A stretch of DNA of 40,514 nucleotides. Origin: Burkholderia cepacia. GTDB taxonomy: Bacteria; Pseudomonadota; Gammaproteobacteria; Burkholderiales; Burkholderiaceae. The notes under the pieces were generated by a model. That model did no database searches, was not told the DNA's origin, and saw only the letters and a program-made list of their open reading frames with translations. The first letter of the stretch is position 1. Each line of letters begins with the position of its first letter. Both the position numbers and the translations under genes were made by a program. The stretch is from assembly GCF_001039005.1 (NCBI RefSeq), contig NZ_LDWR01000100.1:1-40514 (forward strand), in the 5' to 3' direction. Below, in pieces: positions 1 through 7,520 of this stretch.

Positions 1-1118
1 CGTGCGCGTCGTGCCACAGCCCCGATCATGCGTATGGCCCGCCGAATGCGCTCGACGTGCAGCCGGGTGGCCTCGCGATGACGCAGCAGGGCTATCGCCC
101 GCCGCCGTCGCTGATGTACCTGTACCGTCAGCCGAATTTCAGCATCGGCCCCGATGCCGGTGAAAACGACGCCGCGCCGAGCGTCGCGCAGCAGGCCGCG
201 TCGGCGGCCGGCGTCGTCAAGGCGCAGAAGGTGGCCGGCACGTCGGCCGCGCCGCAGCTCGTGCCGCAGGGCGGGATGTTCTGGGACGGCCGCGCCGATA
301 CGCTGCAGCAGCAGGCGTTCGGCCCGCTGCTGAATCCGGTCGAGATGGCGAACGCGAGCATCGACGACGTCGCGCACAAGCTCGCGCAGTCGTCGCACCG
401 TACGCAGCTCGAGCAACTGTTCGGCGCACGCGTGTTCGACAGCCCGCAGCTCGCGGTGTCGGAGGCGATGTTCGCGATCGCGCGCTACCAGGTCGAGGAT
501 CCGTCGTTCCATCCGTACGACAGCAAGTACGACCGCTGGCTCGAAGGCCGGGCGCGCCTGTCGCAGGCCGAGTTGCGCGGGCTGCGCCTGTTCAACGATC
601 CGGACAAGGCGAATTGCGCGGGCTGCCACCTGTCGAAGCCCGGCAAGGACGGGCTGCCGCCGATGTTCACCGATTACCAGTACGAGGCGCTCGGCGCGCC
701 GCGCAACAAGGAGCTGGCGCAGAACCGCAACCCGGCGTTCTACGATCTCGGCGTGTGCGGGCCGTTCCGCGACGACCTGAAGGATCAGACGCAGTATTGC
801 GCGATGTTCCTCACGCCGACGCTGCGCAACTCGGCGACGCGCCATGTGTTCTTCCACAACGGCGTGTTCCACACGCTCGACCAGGTGATGGCGTTCTACA
901 ACGAGCGCAGCATCTCGCCGCAGAAGTTCTATTCGCGCGGCGCGGACGGCAAGGTCGACGAGTACGACGACATCCCGCCGAAATATCGCGCGAACGTCGA
1001 CGTGACCGATGCACCGTTCGATCGCAAGGCGGGCGACAAACCCGCGATGACGGCGCAGGATATCAAGGATATCGAAGCATTCCTCGGCACGCTGAACGAC
1101 GAGCCGGTGCGGCACTAA
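1..1118 (+). CDS. di-haem cytochrome c peroxidase family protein (5' end outside window)
   Basis: Partial gene, open from the left edge in the frame that starts at base 3. Two c-type haem motifs are visible: CASCH at bases 3-17 and CAGCH at 615-629, about 200 residues apart. Two CxxCH sites in a protein of this sort are the hallmark of the bacterial di-haem cytochrome c peroxidase/MauG family, periplasmic enzymes that reduce H2O2 or oxidise a partner using electrons from small cytochromes. The text after the second haem (LSKPGKDGLPP, then FTDYQYEALGAPRN) and the later ATRHVFFHNGVFHTLDQVMAFYN segment are typical of the C-terminal haem domain. The signal peptide and true start lie upstream of the window. 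The first GTG inside the window (base 57) is not the start, because it lies after the first haem motif. Family call is firm; whether it is a true peroxidase or a MauG-like oxidase is not decided. Confidence 0.9.
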   Translation, partial: CASCHSPDHAYGPPNALDVQPGGLAMTQQGYRPPPSLMYLYRQPNFSIGPDAGENDAAPSVAQQAASAAGVVKAQKVAGTSAAPQLVPQGGMFWDGRADTLQQQAFGPLLNPVEMANASIDDVAHKLAQSSHRTQLEQLFGARVFDSPQLAVSEAMFAIARYQVEDPSFHPYDSKYDRWLEGRARLSQAELRGLRLFNDPDKANCAGCHLSKPGKDGLPPMFTDYQYEALGAPRNKELAQNRNPAFYDLGVCGPFRDDLKDQTQYCAMFLTPTLRNSATRHVFFHNGVFHTLDQVMAFYNERSISPQKFYSRGADGKVDEYDDIPPKYRANVDVTDAPFDRKAGDKPAMTAQDIKDIEAFLGTLNDEPVRH

Positions 1119-1152
1119 GCGCCGCTTGACCGCTGCGCCTCGTCAGCGGCGC
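1119..1152. terminator. imperfect hairpin between convergent genes
   Basis: GCGCCGCTTGAC (1119-1130) pairs with GTCAGCGGCGC (1142-1152) with a single bulged A. It sits directly after the peroxidase stop codon and overlaps the stop of the convergent methyltransferase gene, so it can act for both strands. There is no T-run, so intrinsic termination is only plausible. Confidence 0.4.
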
Positions 1153-1880
1153 GCGCGGATGCAAAGAAAGGCCGGCGCCAGCGACAGCGACAGCTCCGCA
1201 TGGAGCCGTTCCGACGCGGCCTTCATCTCCGGCAGCGGCTTCGGTTCGACGAACCGGTCGAGCCGCCAGCCACCGTCGGCGACCGCGTTCAGGATGTCGG
1301 CGAGCGGTCGACGCCAGGCTTCGACATAAGGCCTCGGCTCGCCGAACCCCGACCAGTGGAAACCGAAGCGGCACGTGTCGAAATACGTGCCCTCACCGCG
1401 CGTGCGCTCGTCCATCCAGTCGCGCATCGGATGCGCCATCGAGAACACGAGCGTTGCACCGGGCCGCGCGACGCGCCGGAATTCGCGCAGCGTCGGCGCG
1501 AGATCGCGCACGTAGTCGAGCGCGAGCGAGCACAGCACCTTGTCGACGGCCTGGTCGGGCAGCCAGGCGAGCGGCGCCTCCAGATCCCCTTCCGCCACAT
1601 CAACCGTAAGGCCCGCGCAGCGCGCTCTCGCGAGCGCGACCATCTCCGGCGTGACGTCGAATGCGCGCACGGTCGCGCCGTGGCGCGCGAGGTGCTCGCT
1701 GCAGATGCCGGGCCCGCAGCCGGCGTCGAGCACCGTCAGGCCGTCGACGTCGCCGAGCAGCGCCATCGTCGCCGGACGCTCGTAGAGTGCGTTATGCGCC
1801 TTGGTCGGCGCGATGTCCGCATAGCGTTGCGCGAAGCTCGCGTACGCGCGGCGGCCGGGGGGATCGTTGGGGGCGGTCAT
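1143..1880 (-). CDS. class I SAM-dependent methyltransferase
   Basis: Encodes 245 residues. SAM-binding motif I, VLDAGCGPG, lies near residue 50; it is followed by an acidic residue at the end of strand 2 (AFDVTPEM) and by the motif IV region DKVLCSLALDYVRDL, giving the Methyltransf_11 (PF08241) pattern. The start chosen is the ATG at 1880 (MTAPNDPPG), because upstream residues in the same frame are low-complexity and unlike the family. It probably methylates a small molecule in the cytosol; the substrate cannot be told from sequence. It converges on the di-haem peroxidase gene and its stop codon lies inside the shared hairpin. The 211 bases upstream hold no gene. Confidence 0.85.
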   Translation of the reverse strand: MTAPNDPPGRRAYASFAQRYADIAPTKAHNALYERPATMALLGDVDGLTVLDAGCGPGICSEHLARHGATVRAFDVTPEMVALARARCAGLTVDVAEGDLEAPLAWLPDQAVDKVLCSLALDYVRDLAPTLREFRRVARPGATLVFSMAHPMRDWMDERTRGEGTYFDTCRFGFHWSGFGEPRPYVEAWRRPLADILNAVADGGWRLDRFVEPKPLPEMKAASERLHAELSLSLAPAFLCIRARR

Positions 1881-2091
1881 GCGGCATCTGTCTGCGGAAT
1901 CCGGGAGTGTCGATTCTGCCCGATCGGATGGCGGATGGCGATCCGCAGCCGCGCACCGTCGGGAAAGGTTGTCGAGCGGCCGCGGCCGTTGTTCAGCGCG
2001 AAGCGGCACCCGATGACGCTTGCGGAAGTGGCCGATGCGGTGGGGATGACGACAAGCACGGCTCTATCTGCAAGCCAACGGCGCTTGTTCG

Positions 2092-2544
2092 CTATTGCGG
2101 CTGCCGCGGGTTCTCCGTCCGATAAGTACTGTTCGGGCGCAATACGAGTTGCTTCGCCGCGGCTTCCAGTTCCTTGCCGTGATACAGGTCGACGCACTTC
2201 AGGAAGTCGAACTTCACATCCCTGACTTCCGATTCGACAACCGGATTCCGGTAATCGCGTGCAAGATACTTCGCCACCAGCGCATGAATGACGTCCGGGG
2301 CGCGCTCCATGTCGTAGTAGGTCCAGTCGCGCAACGCACTGGTGCTGCTGCCGATATCCTTGCTCACGCCGGGCTCCTGCCGGTAAGCGGTCGCCAGACA
2401 CTGCGCCAGCACCATGTCCTTGAAGTTCTGGATGTATGTCCGTGAGCCGGCCTCCGGCGAGGCTTGTGCCGTGTCCTTCGCTGAAACCACCGCGGGTTGA
2501 AGTGCAACGCACGTCAGCACGACCGCGATCCAAACTCCCCTCAT
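2092..2544 (-). CDS. tai4: type VI amidase immunity protein, Tai4 family
   Basis: Encodes 150 residues with an N-terminal signal peptide (hydrophobic stretch, residues 4-20, likely cleavage after VVSA), so the product is periplasmic. Its position straight after the Tae4 amidase gene, its size, its export and its helical, Cys-containing body (LAQCLATAYRQ, FLKCVDLYHG) fit the Tai4 family (T6SS immunity), which binds Tae4 and blocks its active site to protect the cell from its own or sister-cell toxin. The ATG at 2544 overlaps the tae4 stop as ATGA, so translation is probably coupled. A longer reading frame reaching 2754 exists but would run inside tae4 and lacks a signal peptide at its start, so I reject it. 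The assignment leans partly on context; the sequence itself is consistent with the family. Confidence 0.85.
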   Translation of the reverse strand: MRGVWIAVVLTCVALQPAVVSAKDTAQASPEAGSRTYIQNFKDMVLAQCLATAYRQEPGVSKDIGSSTSALRDWTYYDMERAPDVIHALVAKYLARDYRNPVVESEVRDVKFDFLKCVDLYHGKELEAAAKQLVLRPNSTYRTENPRQPQ

Positions 2545-3041
2545 GACAGACTCCAAAAATTCGCGCGATCCGTACGATACCGTGCGCCCGGCTCGTTGAA
2601 ATAGCAGTGGTCGTAGCAGGTACGTCCATTGAACAGCGTGGCGTGCCCCTGCGCATCGCTCCACCCCGATACCTCGAACAGGATGACGCCCTGCCGGCCC
2701 GCCAGTGGCCCCCCGTTCGAAGGCGGGTATGTGACGCCCTCTGCCTTCCCCCACCGCTGTTCAAGAAAGCGAATCAAATCCCTGACACGAAAGAAGTATT
2801 GTCGATTGTCTCCGCCCGATACCGTTTGCCCGGGGATTCGGGGAATCACCGTGCCGGCCTCACCGAGGATGTAGCTCATCCTCACCGCGCACGTATTGCT
2901 CCATCGCTCCGTCGGGCTTGGATTGTTGACGTTCTTTTCGACATATCCGCCTATCACTTTCGCGACGCGCTCGCCGGAATTCGCCGGATCGTAGATTCGC
3001 TGGGATGCCGCCCAGGCGACGGTAAATGACGGTCGTTTCAC
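2541..3041 (-). CDS. tae4: type VI secretion amidase effector, Tae4 family
   Basis: Encodes 166 residues, the usual Tae4 size. Tae4 enzymes are NlpC/P60-like amidases delivered by the type VI secretion system into the periplasm of rival bacteria, where they cut the gamma-D-Glu to meso-DAP bond of peptidoglycan. Family landmarks are NTCAVRMSY with the likely nucleophile Cys51, the glycine-rich TVSGGD loop (73-78), YFFRVRDLI, ILFEVSGWSDAQGHATL with His133, and CYDHCYFNEP with Asp144 and a likely Cys142/Cys146 disulfide. Cys51-His133-Asp144 matches the known Cys-His-Asp triad, so the enzyme looks intact. The start is GTG at 3041, preceded by AAGGAG at a 5-base spacing; translation then begins MKRPSF, as is usual in the family. 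No vgrG, hcp, PAAR or structural T6SS gene is in the window, so export must rely on a secretion cluster elsewhere. Confidence 0.95.
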   Translation of the reverse strand: MKRPSFTVAWAASQRIYDPANSGERVAKVIGGYVEKNVNNPSPTERWSNTCAVRMSYILGEAGTVIPRIPGQTVSGGDNRQYFFRVRDLIRFLEQRWGKAEGVTYPPSNGGPLAGRQGVILFEVSGWSDAQGHATLFNGRTCYDHCYFNEPGARYRTDRANFWSLS

Positions 3042-3347
3042 TTTGGCTCCTTGTTGTTCCTTGTTGTTGAAATGAATTCGATCGGTGGAAACACATCGGA
3101 AAATCGCAGCTGCGCGCGTTTTCCGAATCCCTTCGAGGCCCTCGAACCCGAGCGTCATGATGCACGAATGGAAATGATTTTGTAAGAATTGCGGTGGCGC
3201 TGGCACGGCACTTCAATCCTCTCGCGTGACACTTCGTCCTCGTTTTCCCCGATCCCGTTCGCCTTGACTCCGTTCTGCCGATCGGCAACACTTCGCACCT
3301 ATTAAGTGTGATCACAGATCGCAGATCAAACCCAGGAGAACCCCGCC
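3042..3347. other. non-coding interval, tae4 and gntR upstream regions
   Basis: This 306-base gap between divergent genes holds the tae4 ribosome-binding site at its left edge and the gntR leader at its right edge (CAGGAGAA at 3333-3340, 8 bases before GTG). An in-frame extension of tae4 to 3206 is open but is not Tae4-like. The perfect palindrome TGTGATCACA lies at 3307-3316. I see no other gene. Confidence 0.7.
3307..3316. promoter_or_regulatory. palindrome upstream of gntR, candidate operator
   Basis: TGTGATCACA is a perfect 10-base palindrome 31 bases before the gntR start codon. FadR/FCD-type GntR regulators commonly bind short GT...AC dyads near their own promoters, so autoregulation by the neighbouring regulator is the simplest reading. 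It also resembles the core of a CRP site, but without the standard 6-base spacer. Confidence 0.4.
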
Positions 3348-4058
3348 GTGGCGCCTCGTATTGTCCCGCCCGCACTGAAAGCCATCGAGCAGGAAACGAT
3401 GGCCGACAAGGTCTACCAGCAATTGCGCGAAGCGCTGATGAGCGGCCGTTTCGCGCCCGGCCAGGCACTGAGCCTGCGCAGCGTCGCGGAAGCCGTCGGC
3501 TCGTCGACGATGCCCGTACGCGCCGCGCTCACGCGGCTGCGCGCCGAACGCGCGCTGGTCGACGGCCCGAACCGCGCGCTCGTCGTGCCACCGATGACGC
3601 TCGACATGCTCGACGAACTGCGCGACGTGCGGATCGCGCTCGAAGGCTGCATCGCCGAGCGCGCTTGTACGCGGATGACCGACGCGCAGATCGCCGCCGT
3701 GCGCAAGACCTGCGAGACGATGCAGGCCCATGTCGAGGCCGGCCGCTCACGCGCTTACCTGCAGAGCAATTTCGCATTCCACAGCGCGATCTACGCGCAC
3801 GGCGCGAGCGAAAACACGCTCGCGATCGTCGAGAACCTGTGGATGCGCGTCGGGCCGTTCCTCAACATGGTCGCGCTCGATATCCCGCACATGCGGCGCT
3901 CGATGGACGCGCACCGCGCGATCGTCGATGCGCTCGAACGGCGCGACGGCGCGGGCGTGCGGGCCGGCATCGCACTCGACATCGGCGGTGCCGCGCACGA
4001 TCTCGCCGAGACGCTGCGGGCCGAACAGACGCCGCGGACCGTGAACGCGAAACCGTAG
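3348..4058 (+). CDS. GntR-family transcriptional regulator (FCD/FadR subfamily)
   Basis: Encodes 236 residues. An N-terminal winged helix (about 17-80, containing DKVYQQLREALMSGRFAPGQ and the recognition region LRSVAEAVGSSTMPVRAALTRL) is followed by an all-helical FCD ligand-binding domain (about 85-225). The FCD metal/ligand signature is suggested by NFAFHSAIY and MDAHRAIVDAL, which supply histidines. The start is GTG at 3348 with CAGGAGAA 8 bases upstream. FCD regulators usually bind an organic acid and are displaced from DNA by it. It is followed on the same strand by the SDR and BKACE genes, so it most likely represses that catabolic set and answers its substrate or an intermediate. Confidence 0.92.
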   Translation: MAPRIVPPALKAIEQETMADKVYQQLREALMSGRFAPGQALSLRSVAEAVGSSTMPVRAALTRLRAERALVDGPNRALVVPPMTLDMLDELRDVRIALEGCIAERACTRMTDAQIAAVRKTCETMQAHVEAGRSRAYLQSNFAFHSAIYAHGASENTLAIVENLWMRVGPFLNMVALDIPHMRRSMDAHRAIVDALERRDGAGVRAGIALDIGGAAHDLAETLRAEQTPRTVNAKP

Positions 4059-4088
4059 CGGCCGCTTGCCGCGGTCGCCCGATCGAGA

Positions 4089-4116
4089 GCGGCCGCATCC
4101 GCGCGGCCGCATCCGA
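4089..4116. repeat. tandem 14-base repeat with 8-base palindromes
   Basis: Two adjacent 14-base copies, GCGGCCGCATCCGC then GCGGCCGCATCCGA, lie between gntR and the SDR gene. Each starts with the self-complementary GCGGCCGC, so the pair can also fold on itself. It may be a regulatory site or just GC-rich slippage. Confidence 0.4.
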
Positions 4117-4143
4117 CAACATCAACGATGGAGACAACCCGGC

Positions 4144-4950
4144 ATGACAGCTTCCGACCTGCTGAAACCCTATGACGGCCTGCGCGTTCTCGTGACGGGC
4201 GGTGCCTCGGGCATCGGTCTCGAGATCGCCGACGCGTTCGCGGAGTGCGGCGCGCGTGTGCATGTATGCGACGCGTCGCAAGCCGCGATCGCGGTGCTCG
4301 CCGACCGACCGCCGCGCACCGGAGCCGGCACGATCGGCGCGACGCTGGCGGACGTATCCGATCCGGCCGCCGTCGAACGCGTGTTCGCCGATGTGTCAGC
4401 CATGCTCGGCGGCCTCGACGTACTGGTCAACAACGCGGGCATCGCGGGCCCGACCGGCGGCATCGACGAGATCGACCCGGTGCAGTGGGAGCAAACCGTC
4501 GCGATCAATCTGAACGCGCAATTCCGGTTCGCGCGCCTCGCCGTGCCGCTGCTGCGTGAATCGAAGCACGGCGGCGCGATCATCGCGCTGTCGTCGGTCG
4601 CGGGCCGGCTCGGTTACGCGTTCCGTACGCCCTATGCGGCGACCAAGTGGGCCGTGGTCGGCCTCGTGAAGAGTCTTGCGATCGAACTCGGGCCGCTCGG
4701 CATCCGCGTGAACGCGATCCAGCCCGGCATCGTGCGCGGCCCACGGATGCGCCGCGTGATCGAGGCGCGCGCGCAGCAGCTCGGCATCGGCTACGACGAA
4801 ATGGAACAACGTTATCTCGAGAAGATCTCGCTGCGGCGCATGTCCGATCCGGCCGAGATCGCCGCGACCGCGCTGTTCCTGTGCTCGCCGGGCGGGCACG
4901 GGATCACCGGGCAGGCGATTTCCGTCTGCGGCAACGTCGAAGTGCTCTGA
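4144..4950 (+). CDS. short-chain dehydrogenase/reductase (SDR)
   Basis: Encodes 268 residues, classical SDR length. The dinucleotide site TGGASGIG is at 18-25, NNAG at 96-99, the catalytic Ser at 151 and the YxxxK pair at Tyr164 and Lys168, so the active site is complete. Asp43 at the end of strand 2 (HVCDAS) suggests NAD(H) rather than NADP(H). The C-terminal LCSPGGHGITGQAISVCGN is typical of the family. It lies 85 bases after gntR and 35 bases before the BKACE gene. I infer that it oxidises a 3-hydroxy acid to the 3-keto acid that BKACE then cleaves, in the way carnitine dehydrogenase or 3-hydroxybutyrate dehydrogenase feeds such enzymes. The substrate is unknown. Confidence 0.92.
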   Translation: MTASDLLKPYDGLRVLVTGGASGIGLEIADAFAECGARVHVCDASQAAIAVLADRPPRTGAGTIGATLADVSDPAAVERVFADVSAMLGGLDVLVNNAGIAGPTGGIDEIDPVQWEQTVAINLNAQFRFARLAVPLLRESKHGGAIIALSSVAGRLGYAFRTPYAATKWAVVGLVKSLAIELGPLGIRVNAIQPGIVRGPRMRRVIEARAQQLGIGYDEMEQRYLEKISLRRMSDPAEIAATALFLCSPGGHGITGQAISVCGNVEVL

Positions 4951-4985
4951 CGCCTCCTGCATCGCTCACCGAAAGGAATCCATCC

Positions 4986-5918
4986 GTGGCAAACGCTCGC
5001 AAAGTCATCATCACCTGTGCGCCGACCGGCGCGATCCATACGCCGTCGATGTCGCCCTACCTGCCCGTGACGCCGCACGAGATCGAGACGGCCGCCGTCG
5101 CGGCCGCGCAGGCCGGCGCAGCAATCCTGCACCTGCACGCCCGCAACCCGTCGGACGGCAAGCCGACGCAGGATCCGGCCGTGTTCGCGGAATTCCTGCC
5201 GCGCATCAAGGCGCAGACCGACGCGGTCATCAACCTCACATCGGGCGGCAGCCCGCACATGACGGTCGACGAACGGCTGCAGCCCGCACTGCATTTCCAG
5301 CCCGAGGTCGCATCGCTGAACATGGGCTCGATGAACTTCGGGCTGTACCCGATGCTCGAGCGCTTTCGCGAGCTGAAGCATCCGTGGGAACGCGAGCATC
5401 TCGAGAAGAGCCGCGATCTCGTGTTCAAGAACACGTTCGCCGACATCGAGACGATCCTCACGCGTTGCGGCGCGAACGGTACGCGTTTCGAATTCGAGTG
5501 CTACGACATCTCGCACCTGTACAACCTCGCGCATTTCGTCGATCGCGGGCTCGCGAAGCCGCCGTTCTTCGTGCAGAGCGTGTTCGGCCTGCTCGGCGGG
5601 ATCGGCGCGCACCCGGAGGACCTGATGCACATGCGCCGCACGGCCGACCGCCTGTTCGGCGGCGACTACGTGTGGTCGATCCTCGGCGCCGGCCGCAACC
5701 AGATTCCGCTCGCGACGATCGGCGCCGCGCAGGGCGCGAACGTGCGCGTCGGGCTCGAGGATTCGCTGTGGATCGCGCCGGGCAAGCTCGCTGAATCGAG
5801 CGCCGCGCAGGTACTGAAGATGCGGCAGGTGCTCGAAGGCCTGTCGCTGGAGATCGCGACGCCGGCCGAGGCGCGCGCGATGCTCGCACTCAAGGGCGGC
5901 GACGCGGTGAATTTCTGA
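4986..5918 (+). CDS. BKACE family beta-keto acid cleavage enzyme (DUF849)
   Basis: Encodes 310 residues, full family length. BKACE enzymes (PF05853; prototype 3-keto-5-aminohexanoate cleavage enzyme, Kce) are Zn-dependent TIM-barrel enzymes that react a beta-keto acid with acetyl-CoA to give acetoacetate and a new acyl-CoA. The metal site is visible as HLHAR with His49 and His51, and the third ligand is probably Glu258 in GLEDSLW. Other family landmarks are TSGGSPHMT, ASLNMGSMNFG and FEFECYD. The start is GTG at 4986 with AAAGGA upstream. In Kce, as I recall it, a Glu just after TGA holds the substrate amino group; here that place is Ile17 (TGAIHTP), suggesting a substrate without a positive amine there. 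It follows the SDR and precedes an MFS transporter. Confidence 0.92.
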   Translation: MANARKVIITCAPTGAIHTPSMSPYLPVTPHEIETAAVAAAQAGAAILHLHARNPSDGKPTQDPAVFAEFLPRIKAQTDAVINLTSGGSPHMTVDERLQPALHFQPEVASLNMGSMNFGLYPMLERFRELKHPWEREHLEKSRDLVFKNTFADIETILTRCGANGTRFEFECYDISHLYNLAHFVDRGLAKPPFFVQSVFGLLGGIGAHPEDLMHMRRTADRLFGGDYVWSILGAGRNQIPLATIGAAQGANVRVGLEDSLWIAPGKLAESSAAQVLKMRQVLEGLSLEIATPAEARAMLALKGGDAVNF

Positions 5919-5964
5919 TCGCCGGGTAGCGCCCCAACACCAGGACCCGCAAGCGCAGTGACAA

Positions 5965-5990
5965 GGCGCCGGCCCGAGTCGGCCGGCGCC
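5965..5990. repeat. perfect GC-rich hairpin between BKACE and MFS genes
   Basis: GGCGCCGGCC (5965-5974) and GGCCGGCGCC (5981-5990) form a 10-base-pair stem with a 6-base loop. There is no T-run, so it is not a standard terminator. It lies between two genes on the same strand and could dampen read-through, stabilise the upstream mRNA end, or be a site for a dimeric protein. Confidence 0.5.
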
Positions 5991-6140
5991 AGGACGCCCA
6001 TCATCGCCCCGCTCCGTTCGAGCGCCGCCGGCGCGGCTCCGTCGTCTGCCCATCCGCTGCGCGCGTCGCAGCGGCATCTGCCGAACGCGGCGCGCCGTGC
6101 TTGCCGTGCGCGCCGGTTCGCCTTTACCGGAGTCGTCCGC

Positions 6141-7469
6141 ATGTCCACTCAACACGCTCAGGCCCTGCCCTCTGCCGCCGGCGACGCGAGCGCGTCGCTG
6201 AACCGGCTGCTGTTCCGCAAACTCATGCCGCTGCTGATCGCCGCGTACGTGATCAGCTTCCTCGACCGCACCAACATCGCGTTCGCCAAACACTCGATGG
6301 GGGTCGATCTCGGTATTTCATCCGCCGCATACGGGCTCGGCGCGGGTCTGTTCTTCCTGACCTATGCGCTCTTCGAGATCCCGAGCAACCTGATCATGCA
6401 TCGTGTCGGCGCGCGCTTCTGGATCACGCGGATCATGATCACGTGGGGCACGCTGTCGGTCGCGATGGCGTTCGTCAGCGGCGAGACGTCGTTCTACGTG
6501 ATGCGCCTGCTGCTCGGCGCCGCCGAAGCGGGCCTGTTCCCCGGCGTGATGTTGTACCTGACGTACTGGTTCGGTCGCGAGGAGCGTGCGCGCGCAACGG
6601 GCTTTTTCCTGCTCGGCGTGTGCATCGCAAACATCGTCGGCGGTCCGCTGGCCGGCGCGCTGATCGAACTCGACGGCACGCTCGGCTTCCACGGCTGGCA
6701 ATGGCTGTTCGTCGTCGAAGGCATTCCGGCGATCCTGCTCGCGTTCGTCGTGTGGACGCGCTTGCCGGACCGCCCGAGCACCGCACCGTGGCTCTCGCCT
6801 GAAACCGGTCGTGCGCTCGAGCGCACGCTGGCCGCCGAACAGGATGCGGGCGTCGCCACGCACGGCGACCACGCGTTCGGCGCCGCGCTGCGCGATCCGC
6901 AGATCTTGCTCGCGATCTTCGTGTACTTCTGCCACCAGTTGACGGTCTACACGGTGATCTTCTTCCTGCCGGGCATCATCGGCGCGTCGGGGCGCTTCTC
7001 GCCGTTCGCGGTCGGGTTGCTGACCGCGCTGCCCTGGCTGGCCGCCGCGTTCGGGGCGGCGACGCTGCCGCGCTTCGCGCGCGAGTCGCGTCATGCACGC
7101 CGGATACTGTGCGCGGGGCTGGTCGTGATGGCGACCGGGATGGTCGGCGCCGCGCATACGTCGCCTGTCGCGGGGCTCGTCTGCGTGTGCGTGGCCGCGT
7201 CGATGTTCTTCGTCGTGCAGTCGATCGTGTTCACGTTTCCCGCGTCGCGGCTCGCCGGCAGCGCACTGGCCGGCGGGCTCGGGCTCGTGAATACGTGCGG
7301 GTTGCTCGGCGGCTTCGTCGGACCGACTGTCGTCGGTGCGATCGAACAGGCAACCGGCAATGCGAAGAACGGGCTGACGCTGCTTGCGGCCGCGCTCGTC
7401 GTCGCGGCGTTTGCGAGCCTCGCATTGCGTCACGGACACGAGCGTTCCGAAGCGCGGTCGCACGGTTGA
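6141..7469 (+). CDS. MFS transporter, anion:cation symporter (ACS) family
   Basis: Encodes 442 residues with about 12 membrane helices split by a polar central loop (about 210-245). The N-terminal part, LLIAAYVISFLDRTNIAFAKHSMGVDLGIS, is the classic ACS signature seen in phthalate, tartrate and glucarate permeases. YALFEIPSNLIMHRVGARFWI follows as the MFS loop 2-3 region. The start is ATG at 6141. ACS carriers import organic anions with protons. Its place after gntR-SDR-BKACE points to uptake of the hydroxy or keto acid handled by those enzymes. The gap of 222 bases before it contains a strong hairpin, so it may have its own promoter. Confidence 0.9.
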   Translation: MSTQHAQALPSAAGDASASLNRLLFRKLMPLLIAAYVISFLDRTNIAFAKHSMGVDLGISSAAYGLGAGLFFLTYALFEIPSNLIMHRVGARFWITRIMITWGTLSVAMAFVSGETSFYVMRLLLGAAEAGLFPGVMLYLTYWFGREERARATGFFLLGVCIANIVGGPLAGALIELDGTLGFHGWQWLFVVEGIPAILLAFVVWTRLPDRPSTAPWLSPETGRALERTLAAEQDAGVATHGDHAFGAALRDPQILLAIFVYFCHQLTVYTVIFFLPGIIGASGRFSPFAVGLLTALPWLAAAFGAATLPRFARESRHARRILCAGLVVMATGMVGAAHTSPVAGLVCVCVAASMFFVVQSIVFTFPASRLAGSALAGGLGLVNTCGLLGGFVGPTVVGAIEQATGNAKNGLTLLAAALVVAAFASLALRHGHERSEARSHG

Positions 7470-7474
7470 CGGCC

Positions 7475-7512
7475 GGCGCGATGCAGGCGTCGAATCCCGC
7501 CCGCATCGCGCC
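7475..7512. terminator. bidirectional hairpin terminator between convergent genes
   Basis: GGCGCGATGC (7475-7484) and GCATCGCGCC (7503-7512) are perfect 10-base inverted repeats with an 18-base loop. They fill the 51-base gap between the stop codons of the MFS and AtoE-type genes and could end transcription from both sides. TTGCTT follows on the plus strand, a weak T-run. Confidence 0.6.
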
Positions 7513-7520
7513 TTGCTTCG

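Noticed and set aside
2092..2754. Longer immunity protein starting at 2754
   Set aside because: It would lie mostly inside tae4 and would bury the signal peptide that begins at 2544.
3042..3206. N-terminal extension of tae4 to base 3206
   Set aside because: The extra residues are unlike Tae4, and a strong ribosome-binding site precedes the GTG at 3041, which gives the usual family N-terminus.
3307..3316. CRP-type site reading of TGTGATCACA
   Set aside because: A CRP site needs TGTGA and TCACA separated by six bases; here they are fused, so a GntR operator is the better guess.
4812..6293. Long open frame of 493 codons on the minus strand
   Set aside because: It is antisense to the SDR, BKACE and MFS genes; the Arg/Ala-rich translation shows no family features and reflects high GC at third positions.
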